A stretch of 64,000 bases of DNA, from contig CM038223.1 of the NCBI GenBank assembly GCA_021442155.1, positions 30,416,983-30,480,982 of the forward strand, given 5' to 3'. This DNA is from Cymbidium sinense. Its lineage: Eukaryota > Streptophyta > Magnoliopsida > Asparagales > Orchidaceae. Made by a program: the position numbers and the translations under genes. How positions within the stretch are numbered: the stretch's first letter is position 1; the number at the start of each line of letters is the position of its first letter. Shown here one piece after another: positions 36,401-47,779 of this stretch. The notes beneath the pieces were generated by a model. That model searched no databases, was not told the origin of the DNA, and worked only from the letters and a program-made list of their open reading frames with translations.

Positions 36401-37330
36401 ATCAACTCAAAAAAAAATAATTAACTTGAAACTTCATATAACTTAAAGTCTAGAAAAAAAAACATAAAATTAACTATAAATAATTAGCTCATGTGAACCA
36501 TGCTATCATATTGCTCTAAACTCTTGAATATGAAACTTCACCCATTACACATAAAGAGTATCTAACCTTTGAAGATGAACACCTCATTGGGGAAGTCTAT
36601 TTTCCCTTATTGATTTGTCCCATGACCACTTCTAATTGCCTGATATTTAGGCATAAAAATGCATACCCCAAGACCTTAAATGAATCATGAGTCAAAACTT
36701 TTAAAAGCTAGAATATGTGCATTTGTTATGCACATTTCATACCCTATTTGATCCTAGGAAAATTGGAGTGAGTCTAAGTTATTAGATTCTTTCCTAAAAT
36801 GCTACAGCTTAACCATCTTGCATACATGAGAGTTAGCATCATGGATTTAAAATGCGCTTAGGTGGTGTACGTAAGAAGCCCTTCCAGATGAGTTTTAATT
36901 CTAGAATAGTTAGTGATAAGTTTATTCCCTCAGATGAGAGGAATGGCCAATAATTCATAAAAGTAAACTAAGTCGGCCATCTGACTTATGTCAAAAGCAC
37001 TTATAGACTTAAGATCTAAAGCATCCTACTTAGAGTGAGTTTTCAACCTTGGGCATTTCTGTTGTCTTGTGCTACTAGAATCTAAGCCCTAGATTTCTAA
37101 GAAAATATCAACTTGATCAAAATTAAATTCTAAAATTTAAAACCCAATGATAGGATAGTTGAAATACCTACTAGGCATCTCAATATCAATAGGTATTTCC
37201 TCCTTAATCCCATTTGGATTCCAAAAATAAGCCCTTCCACTTTGAATTATTCCCAATTAAAATTCCAAAATATCATTGTTTTGAAAATCAACCTAGAAGT
37301 CCATAAAAATAATAGCTTATTAAATGAAAG
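33491..37330 (+). mobile_element. AT-rich long non-coding element, copy 2
   Basis: It shares in order with copies 1 and 3: a 'gatccacatggatcttgtg..gccactccatgtgg' block (33.93-33.99 kb), an A-rich middle, the 'gtcatggacctta' / 'ggcttgacaagcagctaatgctaag' / 'tggaggtccctaaag' segment (35.63-36.1 kb), 'tgcttttctaagtttctttatgtgttgtg' (36.3 kb), and the 'catgagagttagcatcatggatttaaaatgcgcttaggtgg' block (36.83 kb). It extends to about 37.33 kb with similarity to copy 3 at 49.1-49.45 kb and to copy 4. The 5' part is missing or was displaced by the L1 fragment. No coding signal. Confidence 0.65.
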
Positions 37331-37610
37331 GAACATGTCAAGTCATAAACATGCGTGAAAATCATAATCTTCAAACTTAAAGAGAAGCATGTTATGTGAT
37401 TGCAACTTAATTGACTCTAGTAAATAATTATGCTTTCCTAGAGAAAAGCTTATTAAATGGATGATTAAGTCAGGCTAAAAAAAATTATATCCTAGATTAA
37501 GCAGTAGTTCTAAGACTACTGAAAACTCCATAATTTTTGAAGAAACATAGAATTCAAAAAATTATTCTAATAAAAAAGATTATACATAAGAAGTAACTCA
37601 AGTTTAGTTA
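37331..37610. other. Junction between AT-rich copy 2 and gypsy gag-pol
   Basis: No motif. It is presumably the eroded end of gag. The next recognisable protein stretch starts at about 37611. Confidence 0.4.
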
Positions 37611-38580
37611 GAAGTGAAAAATGAATTTCCCCACCCTTATAATGGAAAATTGATGATAAAGGAAAATAAATTCAAATTAATGAAAAATGTCTTACCTCCA
37701 CCACCACCTAAACCTCAAAAGTCTACCAAAATAAAAGTGTACTATAATGTTTCGGCACATTTACTTAAGGTCCTTGATTTATTAAGTATCTATGATGCTC
37801 TCATGTTGTCCAAAGATATACGTGAGATAATAATCAAAGCCTTACAAAATCCAAAATAATATGAAACAATCTTCATTATAGAGAGGATGAAAGAAACTTA
37901 ACCTTTCAAAAATCAACAACTATCACATTTAGTAATGACAACCTATTGCTAGGGACAACCAAGCACAATCGACTTTATGTCACACCTAAAATAAATTCTA
38001 CCCACATAAAAAGGGTATTGATTAATCCAAGTGCATTGATCAATATTCTAAAAGGTAAGACACTCTGAGCACTTGTCATTGATGCTCATTATCAAGATAA
38101 AAGTATAATATTTCTTTAAGGATTCAATGAATAAAGATAATAAATCTTAAGGTCTCATGTTCTACCTATACGCTTTAAGAAACTATACACAGAGGCCAAA
38201 TTTCACGTGATTGAAGTTAGTGTTGCCTAAAAAAAACAATCGAGTAGGTCATGGATTCACAAATATGGTATAGTACATTCAACTCTCCATCAATGTATGA
38301 AGTATATTCAAAATGGTGAAGAGCATCAAATTGATGATGACATGAATCCATTCTTGATAAATGAGATCAAGATCTACAATGATGCCAAGTACTTCATGCC
38401 TAAAAATGTAAGGGAAGTCGATTCCCAAAAGCAAGTGGCTCCACTTATCAAATTAATGTTGAAAAGCAATAATTTAAAGGGTAAAAGATCAATGAATAAA
38501 AGCAACCCAAGGTAATTCCCCACCTTGGAAGTGATATTGAAGATGATGAAGAGGAGATAATACTTTATCAACCAAAGAAA
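37611..38580 (+). pseudogene. Tat-type gypsy gag end and protease
   Basis: EVKNEFPHPYNGKL and LPPPPPKP lead to FxV.AHL-like VSAHLLKVLDLLSIYDALMLSKDIREIIIKAL, the conserved segment before protease in this lineage. At about 38007 RVLINPSALINIL stands for RVLiDgGSalNil, the aspartic-protease active site, with the catalytic D changed to N. At 38250-38400 WIHKYGIVHSTLHQCMKYI, NGEEHQIDDDMNPFLINEIKIYNDAKYF is the GRPWIH...pStlHQ.lKy segment that follows protease. Frameshifts and stops separate these parts. It is the start of the most complete gypsy copy in the window. Gag itself and the 5' LTR were not found upstream. Confidence 0.85.
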
Positions 38581-39175
38581 TCCTCAACTAGCCATAAGTA
38601 AGAAGAAGTTAGAATTAGTAATGTGGCAAAATAATTAGAGAAAACTCATGTTTCTCTAATAAGGGTACTTGAATCCCAAATTTATAATAAGAATACAAAA
38701 TTAATTATAGTGCCAAAAGCACATATAAAAGTCTTAACAACTTCAAGAAAAGAGGAAATTGATCATTTAAAAAGAAATTATGTCCCTCTTAAAAGAGGCT
38801 ACAAAGAATGTGGGATTCTTTTCTAAAAAATAGAATAGTGAATCATAAATTTCACATGAATGTCATTTGAAGAGGATGATTTTGATTAAGAAGGTGTTTC
38901 AATTATTATTCCTTAAATTGTAAAGAAGCTAGTTAAAAGCAACGTTCAACCTATATAATCAAATGTTCAAGCTTAGTTATTTAAAAGGGTATGACAATGA
39001 GATAATACCTAAGATCCCATAGAATATAGAAGTTCACCACATGTGGATTAAAATATAATGCTTCAGCAACTCCTTCAACAAGCTCATGCTATGCCTTATT
39101 AGAAAAGGAAGAAGCGTCTCTTAAGGTTACAAATGAATAAAAGGATTATTTTACATGAAAATATACCTGAAGATG
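38581..39175 (+). pseudogene. Protease-RT linker of gypsy pol
   Basis: A poorly conserved lysine-rich linker. Fragments in the plus frames are uninterpretable until ATIDELxEINQGTEEEPRPTFF at about 39230. No insertion is evident. Confidence 0.5.
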
Positions 39176-40110
39176 AATTAATAATTGACCTCAAAGAGGC
39201 CCCAAAAATATTTTGAAGAAGGCAATTAAGCCACCATTGATGAACTTTAAGAAATTAACCAAGGTACTGAAGAAGAACCTAGGCCAACCTTTTTTAGTGC
39301 TAGCCTCACATTTAAAAGATTGGAGGAATTAAAAGCACTACTCTATGAATATAAAGATTGCTTTGCATGAAAATATAGTGAAATACTAGGCCTATCACCA
39401 GGTGTAGTTGTACAAAGCTTGCCATTAAACTAGATGTACAACCTGTAAAGCAAGCATCATGATAAATGTGATTAGAAGTAGAAGAGCAAGTAATCGTTGA
39501 AACCAAAAAACTTATTGAAGCATAATTCATTTAGGAAGAAAAATATGCTGACTGGATTGCCAGTCTTATCCTAGTAAGGAAAAAGAATGGACAAATATGT
39601 GTCTACAATGACTTTAAGGATTTAAACAAAGCATGCCCAAAAGATGGCTTTCCTTTACCCAATGCATAACTCATGGTAGATAATACATCAATCAATGATA
39701 TGTTCTCCATCATGGATGGTTCATTGGGCTACAACCAAATTAAAATGGATTAGAAAATGATAAATAAACATATTTCTATACATCAATTCACAATTATTGC
39801 TACAAAGTTATGCCATATTGTTTGAAAAATGCTGATTCTACATACCAAAAGGTGATGACTTGCATCTTCAATGATTTTATATATAAGTATGAAGAATGTT
39901 ATGTTAATAATTGGGTTGCCAAAAGTAGAGCTGAAAGCGAGCACATGAGTGATTTAAGAGTTGTATTCAATAGAATTCAAAGTTTCAACCTAAAGATGAA
40001 TCCGTTGAAATGCTTTTTTAGTGTGACCTCTAAAAAATTCTTGAGCTTTATTGTGTAACATAGAGAGATTGAAATTGACATATCTAAAATAAATGCAATA
40101 ATATAAATTT
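39176..40110 (+). pseudogene. Tat-type gypsy reverse transcriptase
   Basis: A nearly full set of RT blocks in order: EINQGTEEEPRPTFFSASL, LYEYKDCFA.KYSEILGLSPG, EVEEQVIVETKKLIEA, KYADWIASLILVRKKNGQIC and YNDFKDLNKACPKDGFPLPN, MVDNTSINDMFSIMDGSLGYNQIKMD, MPYCLKNADSTYQKVMTCIF, then ECYVNNWVAKSRAESEH at 39894-39944, LRVVFNRIQSFNLKMNPLKCFFSVTSKKFLSFIV and HREIEIDISKINAI. The catalytic YVDD has become YVNN (39900-39911), both aspartates lost by GAT-to-AAT changes. Scattered stops (for example TGA for Trp in the DCFAW motif) confirm it is dead. The consensus matches Tat-lineage gypsy elements more closely than chromoviruses. Confidence 0.93.
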
Positions 40111-40730
40111 CATCACCTAAGATTTTGAACCAACTATGTTCACTACAAGGCAAATTAACTTACATTAAAAGGTTCATTTCTAATCATTCAAGAAGATGCC
40201 AAACTTTGGATTGATTTATGAGAAAGGATACACCTTTTATATGGGATGTTGCTTATCAAGAAGCATTTGACAGCATAAAATAATATTTATTACATCCCCT
40301 AATTTTGGCAGCATAAATTCTAGGAAAGTTGGTGATATTGTATATAACAACCTTAGAAGAATCATCAGGAGCTTTGTTAGCTCAGAATAATGAAGAAGGG
40401 AAGGAAAATGCTATATACTATATATGTCAATATATGATAGGAGCAGGACTAAAATATTCTCCTATTAAGAAGTAATGGCTGGTATTGATATTTGCTACTC
40501 CAAAATTATGACACTATATGCAATCACATGAAATAACTTTGATATTTAAAGTTGACCTTCTTAAATTCTTAATTACTAGATCTAGCATAATTGATAGCTT
40601 AGCTAATTGGACAGTCCTATTACTTCAATTTAATATGACATATGTCCCATAAAAAAGCTATAGATGGCTAATCTATGGCTAACTTTCTAGTTGATTATCC
40701 CTTACCAACAAACTCTTCATCAATGATGAA
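40111..40730 (+). pseudogene. RT thumb and gypsy RNase H (first RNase H)
   Basis: LNQLCSLQGKLTYIKRFISNHSRRC and FIWDVAYQEAFDSIK belong to the RT end. LVILYITTLEESSGALLAQNNEEGKENAIYYI is the entry of the usual gypsy RNase H, followed by Y.PIKK.WLVLIFATPKL.HYMQSHEITLIFKVDLLKFLITR and LANWTVLLLQFNMTYVP. These blocks match the region of the other copy at 9.4-10.0 kb. In-frame stops are present. Confidence 0.88.
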
Positions 40731-41180
40731 TTGCATAATGAATAAATCTTCAAAATGGAAGAAGCTCAACAATCATCAGAATGGGAACTCAACTTTGATG
40801 GAACTTCATCAATAAAGTCAGCTATAAACTATTGGGTTTACTTACATTACATTTGGAAATTGGTTAAATATTTATGACACCGTAATTACGGGTCATAATG
40901 AAGTTGAATATGAAGCATTAATTATGGGTCTAGAGCTAGCAATAAACATGAAAATTAAGAAGCTTCTTTTTTATGGAGATTCTTAACTCATAATTCAACA
41001 AATAATTAAGCCTTTCAAGATAAACAAGCTTGAATTGGTGCTTTATCATAAGCATGTATTAAAGCTTCTTAAACAAATTCTTAAAGCAATAATTACAAGG
41101 GTGTCATATTAGGATAATGGAAAAAATGACATATTAGCTAAATTGGCTAAAGAAATGGTAGACTTAGAGAGAGCAATCAT
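40731..41180 (+). pseudogene. Second RNase H domain, typical of Tat lineage
   Basis: SEWELNFDGTSSIKSA, NEVEYEALIMGLELAINMKIKKLLFYGDS, KPFKINKLELVLYHKHVLKLL and GKNDILAKLAKEMVDL form a second RNase H. The four acidic positions (D in NFDG, E in YEALI, D in GDS, D in NDILA) are all still visible. A dual RNase H, the second one archaeal-like, has been described as a hallmark of Tat/Ogre gypsy elements, so this domain supports the lineage call. One frameshift and a stop (GDS followed by TAA) interrupt it. Confidence 0.88.
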
Positions 41181-41903
41181 AATATTAGTCTAAAGTAGGC
41201 CAGCATTAGCTCCAATCCTTTTGCAAGCCTTTAATACAAAAGAAAATTAAGAGATTTCAATGATAATAGAAAAAGATGATTAGTAAGAACTGTTCATCAC
41301 CTATCTTAAAGGTAGTAGATTGCTAAAAGATAAATCAAAGACTTATCAAATTTCACAAAGAGAACTACGATATACTCTTATGAATGATATGTTATATCGG
41401 TGCTCATTCGACAATAAAATGTTGGTGTGATTCCTAGGACCAGATGAAGCAAAGATGGTGATGGCTAAAGTCCATAAAGGGTTGTGTACTGCAAACCAAT
41501 CTGATCATAAAATGAAAATCAAAATCAAATGATTGGGATACTATTGGCCAATATGGTTCACGAATACATTGAACATGTCAAAAGATGTCATTAATGTTAA
41601 ATATATAAAGACATGTTGCAGCGACCACCTAATCAATTACATCTAATAGTGGCATCTTATCCTGTTAAAAGTTGGGGAATCAATGTAATTGGCTATTATA
41701 CTATTTGTCATCCTAGGGATATCATTTCATTTTAAATACCACTTATTACTTCACCAAAATGGGTAGAAGCATTTCTATTAAAAAGAGTTAAAGTTGACGA
41801 TATTGTGAAAATTTTATGAGACTATATCATTTATCGATTCGGAGTACCTCAAGAATTATATCTGATATTGATACCTTCAGGAATGCCAAAATCTATTGCA
41901 TTA
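41181..41903 (+). pseudogene. Tat-type gypsy integrase, 5' part
   Basis: ELFITYLKGSRLLKDK, RELRYTLMNDMLYRCSFDNKML, DEAKMVMAKVHKGLCTANQSDHKMKIK and LGYYWPIWF are the zinc-binding N-terminus, with its H-H-C-C pattern partly lost. PVKSWGINVIGYY (from 41661) is the start of the catalytic core, where the first catalytic Asp is Asn (41682-41684). RFGVPQEL followed, after a frameshift, by DIDTFRNAKIYCI covers the second catalytic Asp. The frame breaks exactly at CATTA (41899-41903), where a 7.8-kb element is inserted; it resumes at 49735. Confidence 0.9.
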
Positions 41904-41907
41904 TTGA

Positions 41908-41925
41908 CCTCACTTTTGAGTGAGG
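41908..41925. repeat. Terminal stem-loop of AT-rich copy 3
   Basis: CCTCACT (41908-41914) pairs with AGTGAGG (41919-41925) over a 4-base loop, two bases after the GA of the TTGA start. It occupies the same place as the stem-loop of copy 1 but with different bases. Confidence 0.7.
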
Positions 41926-42099
41926 ATTCAATCTTTCTATCATAGATCTAGGGGTTCTTCTAGACACTAAGAGCTCCTTAGTCATAAGACACTTCTAGTG
42001 GCTAAGTGAACACTTAACCTAAACCTAAAGACTTAGAAGGATTAGCCAAAGGATTGGGCTATGGTTTAGGACCTAGGAAAACCTACCTAGCCTATAGCC

Positions 42100-43560
42100 T
42101 AACCAAACCCATGTCTAGCTCCTTAGCCAAAATCTAACCTCAAACCAATACAACCAAATCTAATTGAATCCCAATTCATATTCAAATCCTCAAACCAAAA
42201 TAAAATCCATCATGACCTAAGTATAAGCCTATGAATTAATCATATGGACTTAGCCAAAATTCCCTTCGATCCAAATCAAATTCAATTGATTTTCTCAAAA
42301 TCAATTCAATCCTTCAATCATCATCCCAAGCTCTACCAAAAACTACAATCAAATCAATCAAGGCAAAACCAATTCAATCAACCTAACCTAACCCATTTGA
42401 CCCAAAATATTCAAATGAGCCAAAATCTAATTATACCCAAGCCAATTGTAATCAAAGTTATTAATCAATTCTAAATCAATTATCAAACACAACACAACTC
42501 AAATCAAACCTAATCTAACTCAATTAGTCCGATTAGTCCACTTGACCCAAAGTGACCAATTTGAGCAAATTGAACCAAACTCTAATCCAACCCAAATTGG
42601 ATTGGATCAACCCTTCAAATCTTCTCCATGATGATTGTTAATCATCTTGGATAACCTAATTACAATCAATTTAATCAAATCAAGCTAATTGACCCACTTA
42701 GGCTCACTTGACCCAAAGTGACCTAAAGGACTCTTTTGAACCAAATCTCAATCTAACCCAAATTGGATTGAACCAAACTAACCAAAACCTCCTATAATGA
42801 TTGTGGATCATCCTTGATTGACCAATTTCCATCAATTTCATCATTTTGTCAAATTAACCCAATTAACCAACAGTAAATCAACTGAAACCAATAATTTATA
42901 CCAACCTATAATCAATCCTTGATCATGACTTGACCATCAATTGAGCCAAGCCAAACCTAATTGACCCTTTGACCCAAGTTGAAGCAATTTGACCTAAAAG
43001 GCCAAATTGGGTCAAATCAAAATCTAATCTAAATGAATTTGAACCAATGACTCATGTTTATTCCAAATTAATTATTGAACATGATCCAAAGTCTTGATTG
43101 AACTCAATTTGACAAATTAAACCCAATTGACCTAATTAACCTAAATTGATCAATTAGGTCTAAACCATTCCTAAATCCAAATTAATTGAAATCAAAGTCT
43201 GCAATCATCTTCAAATGATCAATTGAACATGAACCAAAGCCTAACCCAAACCCATTTGGCCAACTTGGCCAAATTGGTCAACTTGACCTATTTGATCCAT
43301 ATGAATTCAAATGGGTCAAATCAAAATCCAAGCCAAATTAGACTAAATCAATTAAACCAAAACATTCTAAATACTTATTTAAACTTGACTCAACTCTTGG
43401 CTTGACCTAATTTGACTAATTTGTCAACTTGACCCAACTTAGCCAAATTTGACCTACATTGGTCAAATTGAGCCAAACCCATCCAAACCAATCCCAAACC
43501 CATTGAAACATGACTTGGACCATCCTTGGAAAACCTTGGGTCAATCCAAAGCAATCCTAA
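42100..43560. repeat. Low-complexity TTGACC/CAATTTGA-rich segment
   Basis: Words such as TTGACCCAA, CAAATTGGGTCAAAT and AACCAAA repeat with variable spacing over 1.4 kb. Asn/Gln-rich open frames at 42244-42474 and 43223-43405 are by-products of this composition. Copy 1 has a shorter counterpart at 16.74-17.1 kb. Confidence 0.7.
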
Positions 43561-44551
43561 CCTAATTTGAACCTGAATTAACCCATTTCCTAGTGGGTAA
43601 AGCCTCCTATATAAGATAAATCTAAATGTAAGTGATCAACAACCCTCCATTGCATTTGACAGCCACATAAAGCTCAAAATGGACCCTGGCTATGTGGCTA
43701 ACCTGTCCTAAAGGGGTTAAGTCAGTCATTGGTAAAGGGGAGGTGAGTTAACCCATCTGCCCTCATTGGCTCAACCAAAGGAGATGAAGAGAAGTCAAGG
43801 TAGCCAACTCACCTTCCTCCACTCAAATCGAGCCACTAAGATCCTTTCTACCACCTCCAGCCACCTACTGTGGCCGAACTTTAAAAAATGATAGAGCAAA
43901 TCTAAGCCATCCAATCAAAGGGAGGAGGCAGTATACCCCCCTCATTTTGATTCAAACTAGGCAAGTGAATATTCTCAGAGCTCAAGCACCTCAAGGTGAC
44001 CTCTCTATGTGATTTCTTGAGCTTCCCAAGCCTTCCCTTTGCTAGAGAACACCAACCTGAGATAGGACAAAGCCTAGCTCCGTCCAACTTCATGAAATCC
44101 CAACTAATCACGAATTAACTTCACCACATGTTCACCAAGCTCCAGCAAGGCAAAATGAAACTTCTCCCTAGTGATTCGAGCACCGAATACCACTCTAAGC
44201 CTAACTCTGATGAGTTTTCCATCAGCAGTTAATCTATAGAGCCACCAGTGAGGAGGCAAGGTGCCATCTTCTCAATAGGGCTTTGTCTCTTCAAGATGAA
44301 GCTACCTCAGTCGGTTAGCCGCCAGTCCTAAGCTCCGGTGAGGTAAATTCTAGCAAATTAGGGATTTTTCAATTTTTGTTTGGCCTTTTAAAAGAAAATT
44401 GTAATGTCATGTGATTCCCATAATTAGATCCTTGGAGATCTCTCTCATGAACATTTTGGATCGATCGTGAGCTTTCACGAGCTCCAACAAGCTCGGATCG
44501 GGTAGAGGAAGGTGGATGGTGTCCATCTTTCATCGCTTAGGGGAAGAAGGA
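43561..44551. other. GC-richer promoter-like part of copy 3
   Basis: This part is less AT-rich than its surroundings, with a CT-rich block (43.79-43.87 kb) and several short frames that do not resemble known proteins. By analogy with copies 1 (17.6-18.0 kb) and 2 (33.5-34.0 kb) it is the element's most conserved GC-richer zone and could contain its promoter. No clear TATA box was fixed. Confidence 0.4.
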
Positions 44552-44563
44552 TCATCCACCATC

Positions 44564-44777
44564 CAACAACAATAATAACAACAACAAGCCTTTATCCCAC
44601 TAAGTGGGGTTGGCTACATGAATCCTTTGTGTCCATTATGTCCTATGATGTGTCAAATTCTCATTTAATTCAAGTATGTTTAGGTCATTTTTTATACATC
44701 TTAACCAAGTCTTTTTAGGTCTACCTCTACCTTTCTTAACATAAGGCAAATCTAATGCATCTACTCTCCTAACTAGG
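44564..44777 (-). mobile_element. RTE LINE 3' tail with 12-bp TSD
   Basis: On the minus strand this is the last 214 bp of an RTE LINE: the complement of the GRGRPKKTW-coding segment (44706-44740) followed by the tail that gives AACAACAACAAGCC on the plus strand (about 44577-44590), and a short AAC/AAT repeat as the 3' simple-sequence end. It is flanked by the perfect 12-bp repeat TCATCCACCATC (44552-44563 and 44778-44789). It is the same family as the longer copy at 28.44-29.08 kb. Confidence 0.92.
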
Positions 44778-46299
44778 TCATCCACCATCTGTTCTGCATA
44801 ATTGGATCAGATGGTCATGATTATTTGTTAGATTTAATCTCAATTTAATCTTTAGGAACCTCAAGATTAATTCTGATTATCCTATCTTAGATCATACAGT
44901 GGGGATGAAAGCGCATTCACCGCCACCATGTAAGATGATTTAAATAACCAATTAACCAATCTCGTGATGCTAGGTGGAAAGGACTGCCACATCACTGGTC
45001 TGCATGGCATCGAGGGGATTAGGCTTAATTAAGGGTGAATAATCCATTTTTAATGGCTAAAACTTTGAAAAATCATAACTAATTATAGGAAAATTAGAAA
45101 AATACAAATAAATATGCATGAGAAAGATAAAATAGAAGAGAGTTTATTAAAAATGATTTCATTTGATTATGAACTATAATTAAGGCTTAATTAGGATTTG
45201 AATGTTTATTTAATTTGTTCAATTAAATCCTAATTACTTAGGCAATTAAGTCCAAACTCAGTGTGTTGATTAATGGTATGACCTCTGCCTCCCATGATTT
45301 TCTTGAAATTTATTATTTAGGTAATTAAGGAAATTAATGTTTCAAATTTTAATTACTTTTTTTAATTATTTAAGATCAATTATTATTTTAAATAGCAAAA
45401 ACATTAATTAATTAATGCTCATTAATCACTGATTAATAGTGAGATAATGAGGTAGAGTGATTAGGACCTCTTTCATAATCATTTTTCAAATTCATTTCAT
45501 TAGAGAGAAATAATTAACATGGAAATTAACTAATTGCTTAATTAATCAATTTAATTGCTAAGTCAAATCAAATTGGAATGTCAATCACTTAAGATAATTA
45601 ACAATGAAATTAACAGTTCCTCTTTATGTGTTTAATAACATAAAAACCCTTAAGGAAATTATGATTAACCTATAAGTGTGGAAAATCATAAAAGTACTTA
45701 ATTAGATTATTTAACTTAATTAATCCTTAATTATGAGCCAATAGCATTAGGCCCTTTAGGAGCATTGTAATTTCATTTTCTCACATGTTCATATCATTTG
45801 GGGCTTATGATTAAATGATTAATCAAATTAAAAGAGCATAGGAAAGGGTAATTAATTGATTTGATTAATGACTCAACTTAATCAAATCATAGAATCTACC
45901 TAATTATCTTTCCTTAAACTAATTGAGATCACTAACTTGGGAATAGGATTAAAATAGCAAATAGCTTCTCTTCTTTAAGTTCAATCTAAATCCAAAATCA
46001 AATTAATAAGAAGTTATGGTTTTCTTTAAGTAATTTTATTTGATGTGATTGTCCTTAGGATGTGGTTGAATGAATCACATGTTTATGTTTGGTTATCCCT
46101 TTCCAATCACTTTAAATGTTGTATGTCATATAGTTTCATGCATTCATCTTCTTCAAAATCTAAATGAATCAAATAAAATTTATTTATGTAAGCTCACATG
46201 CATTGGATTAATTTATTATATATGTGGCTATTATGACTAGTAAATTCAAATGTATTTTCTAAAATTTACAATTGGATAGCAATACTTGGGATGTTAGTA

Positions 46300-47260
46300 G
46301 TTATAAATACATATAGGATTTGCATGTGTTTATTGATTAAGTGTGTGAATGAAAAGCTCTCTTTCTTACATTCATATATTACGTAGATTAACTATATAGT
46401 ATGGACATCCCGTGACTATAAGGCTTTAAGTAGCCCCAAGGAGGTCATTTGATTATCTCACTTTCCTGGTTAATAAAGGCATGTACTTATTAGAATTTGG
46501 ATAGAGCGTTAATTCATATGCAAAAATAATTCAACTAAAGAAAATGCAATCTTTGCATGATTTTCATTCCTCTAATTTATGTATACATTCATATGTATTT
46601 AAGATAGCTAGAATATAGTCTAGACATCCTAGGAATACGAGGCTTTAAGTATCCCCAAAGAGGTCATTTGATTATCTCACTTCCCTGGTTTAAATAATGG
46701 CACATACTTGCTTATATCTTTTATACATGTTTATGTGTATGTGATTAAGGAGTAAAGACCCTCTTTTTTCTATTAAAAATACATGCATTTATAATTACCT
46801 AAGTCACCAAGTATGTAGTACGTGGATGTAAAGAATTCTTTCTATATTTATGTATATGAATCTACATATATTAAAATGCTAATAAGTATATAGTCTCAAC
46901 ATCCTGGGAATACAAGGCTTTAAGTATCCCCAAGGAGGTCATTTTATTACTGCATTTCCCTAGTTAACAAAGGCACATACTTATTTAATTTTATTCCCAT
47001 GTATATTTTCATTATAATTTGGATAGAGCTTTAATCCATGTATACAAATAATGTAATTAAGTAAAATATCATCTCTTTAATGACTTTCATCTTTATAATT
47101 GTATATACATTTATATGTATTTAAGATAGCAAGTATATAGCTGGACATCCCAAGAATATGAGGCTTTAAGTAGCCCCAAGTAGGTCATTTGATTATCTCA
47201 CTTTCCTGGCTAACAATAACATGTACTTACATATATCTTTTATTCATAAGCATGTGTATT
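46300..47260 (+). repeat. Higher-order tandem repeat (4 x ~250 bp, ABAB)
   Basis: A conserved core, GACATCC followed by AGGCTTTAAGTAGCCCCAAG and GAGGTCATTTGATTATCTCA, starts at about 46403, 46623, 46898 and 47144. The sequences after cores 1 and 3 match each other (TTGGATAGAGC.TTAAT.CATAT), and those after cores 2 and 4 match each other (ATATCTTTTAT.CAT..), giving an ABAB pattern with a period of about 500 bp. Part of a B-type segment also precedes core 1. The array is absent from copies 1 and 2. Confidence 0.85.
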
Positions 47261-47779
47261 TGATTAATGAATGACATGCTTCTTTTTAACACTAACCATG
47301 TATGCATCCATCATTATTTAAGTGTGCCAAAATATGTTGCATGTATGGATATTCTAAGTGCTAAATCATGTGCATGTTACATGTGATGGAAAGAGATGAC
47401 TCAATATACTTCATGTGATAGTAATTCAACTATAGTAATCTTAAGATTCCTTTCATATTGGATAAGATTATTTAAAGTTAACCTAAACTTAGAATTAATA
47501 AAAAAACTATTTAATAAGCCATTTACTAAAGAAAACTAAGTCAAATTAATGTGCTTTAGAAGATGGCTTAAGGTAGGGATGAAAGAGGATAAGTCTCTTT
47601 CTTCTCTTTATAATAGTTAGATGCTAAGTGTAATTCAAATGAAATAAAGAAAACTAGAAATTAAAATTCACAAATTAACTAAACAACTTGAAATGAAACC
47701 AACCTTCATGATTGAAATTAAACTTTTCCAAATTTAGAAAATTATAACTCTAATGCTTAGTTAAGACATACTACACAAA

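Noticed and set aside
42244..43405. Asn/Gln-rich open frames
   Set aside because: They follow from the CAA/AAT-rich low-complexity composition of the AT-rich element.
43902..44718. Short open frames of about 70 codons on each strand
   Set aside because: They fall in the non-coding zone of copy 3 and across the LINE tail junction; no conserved counterpart in copies 1 and 2.
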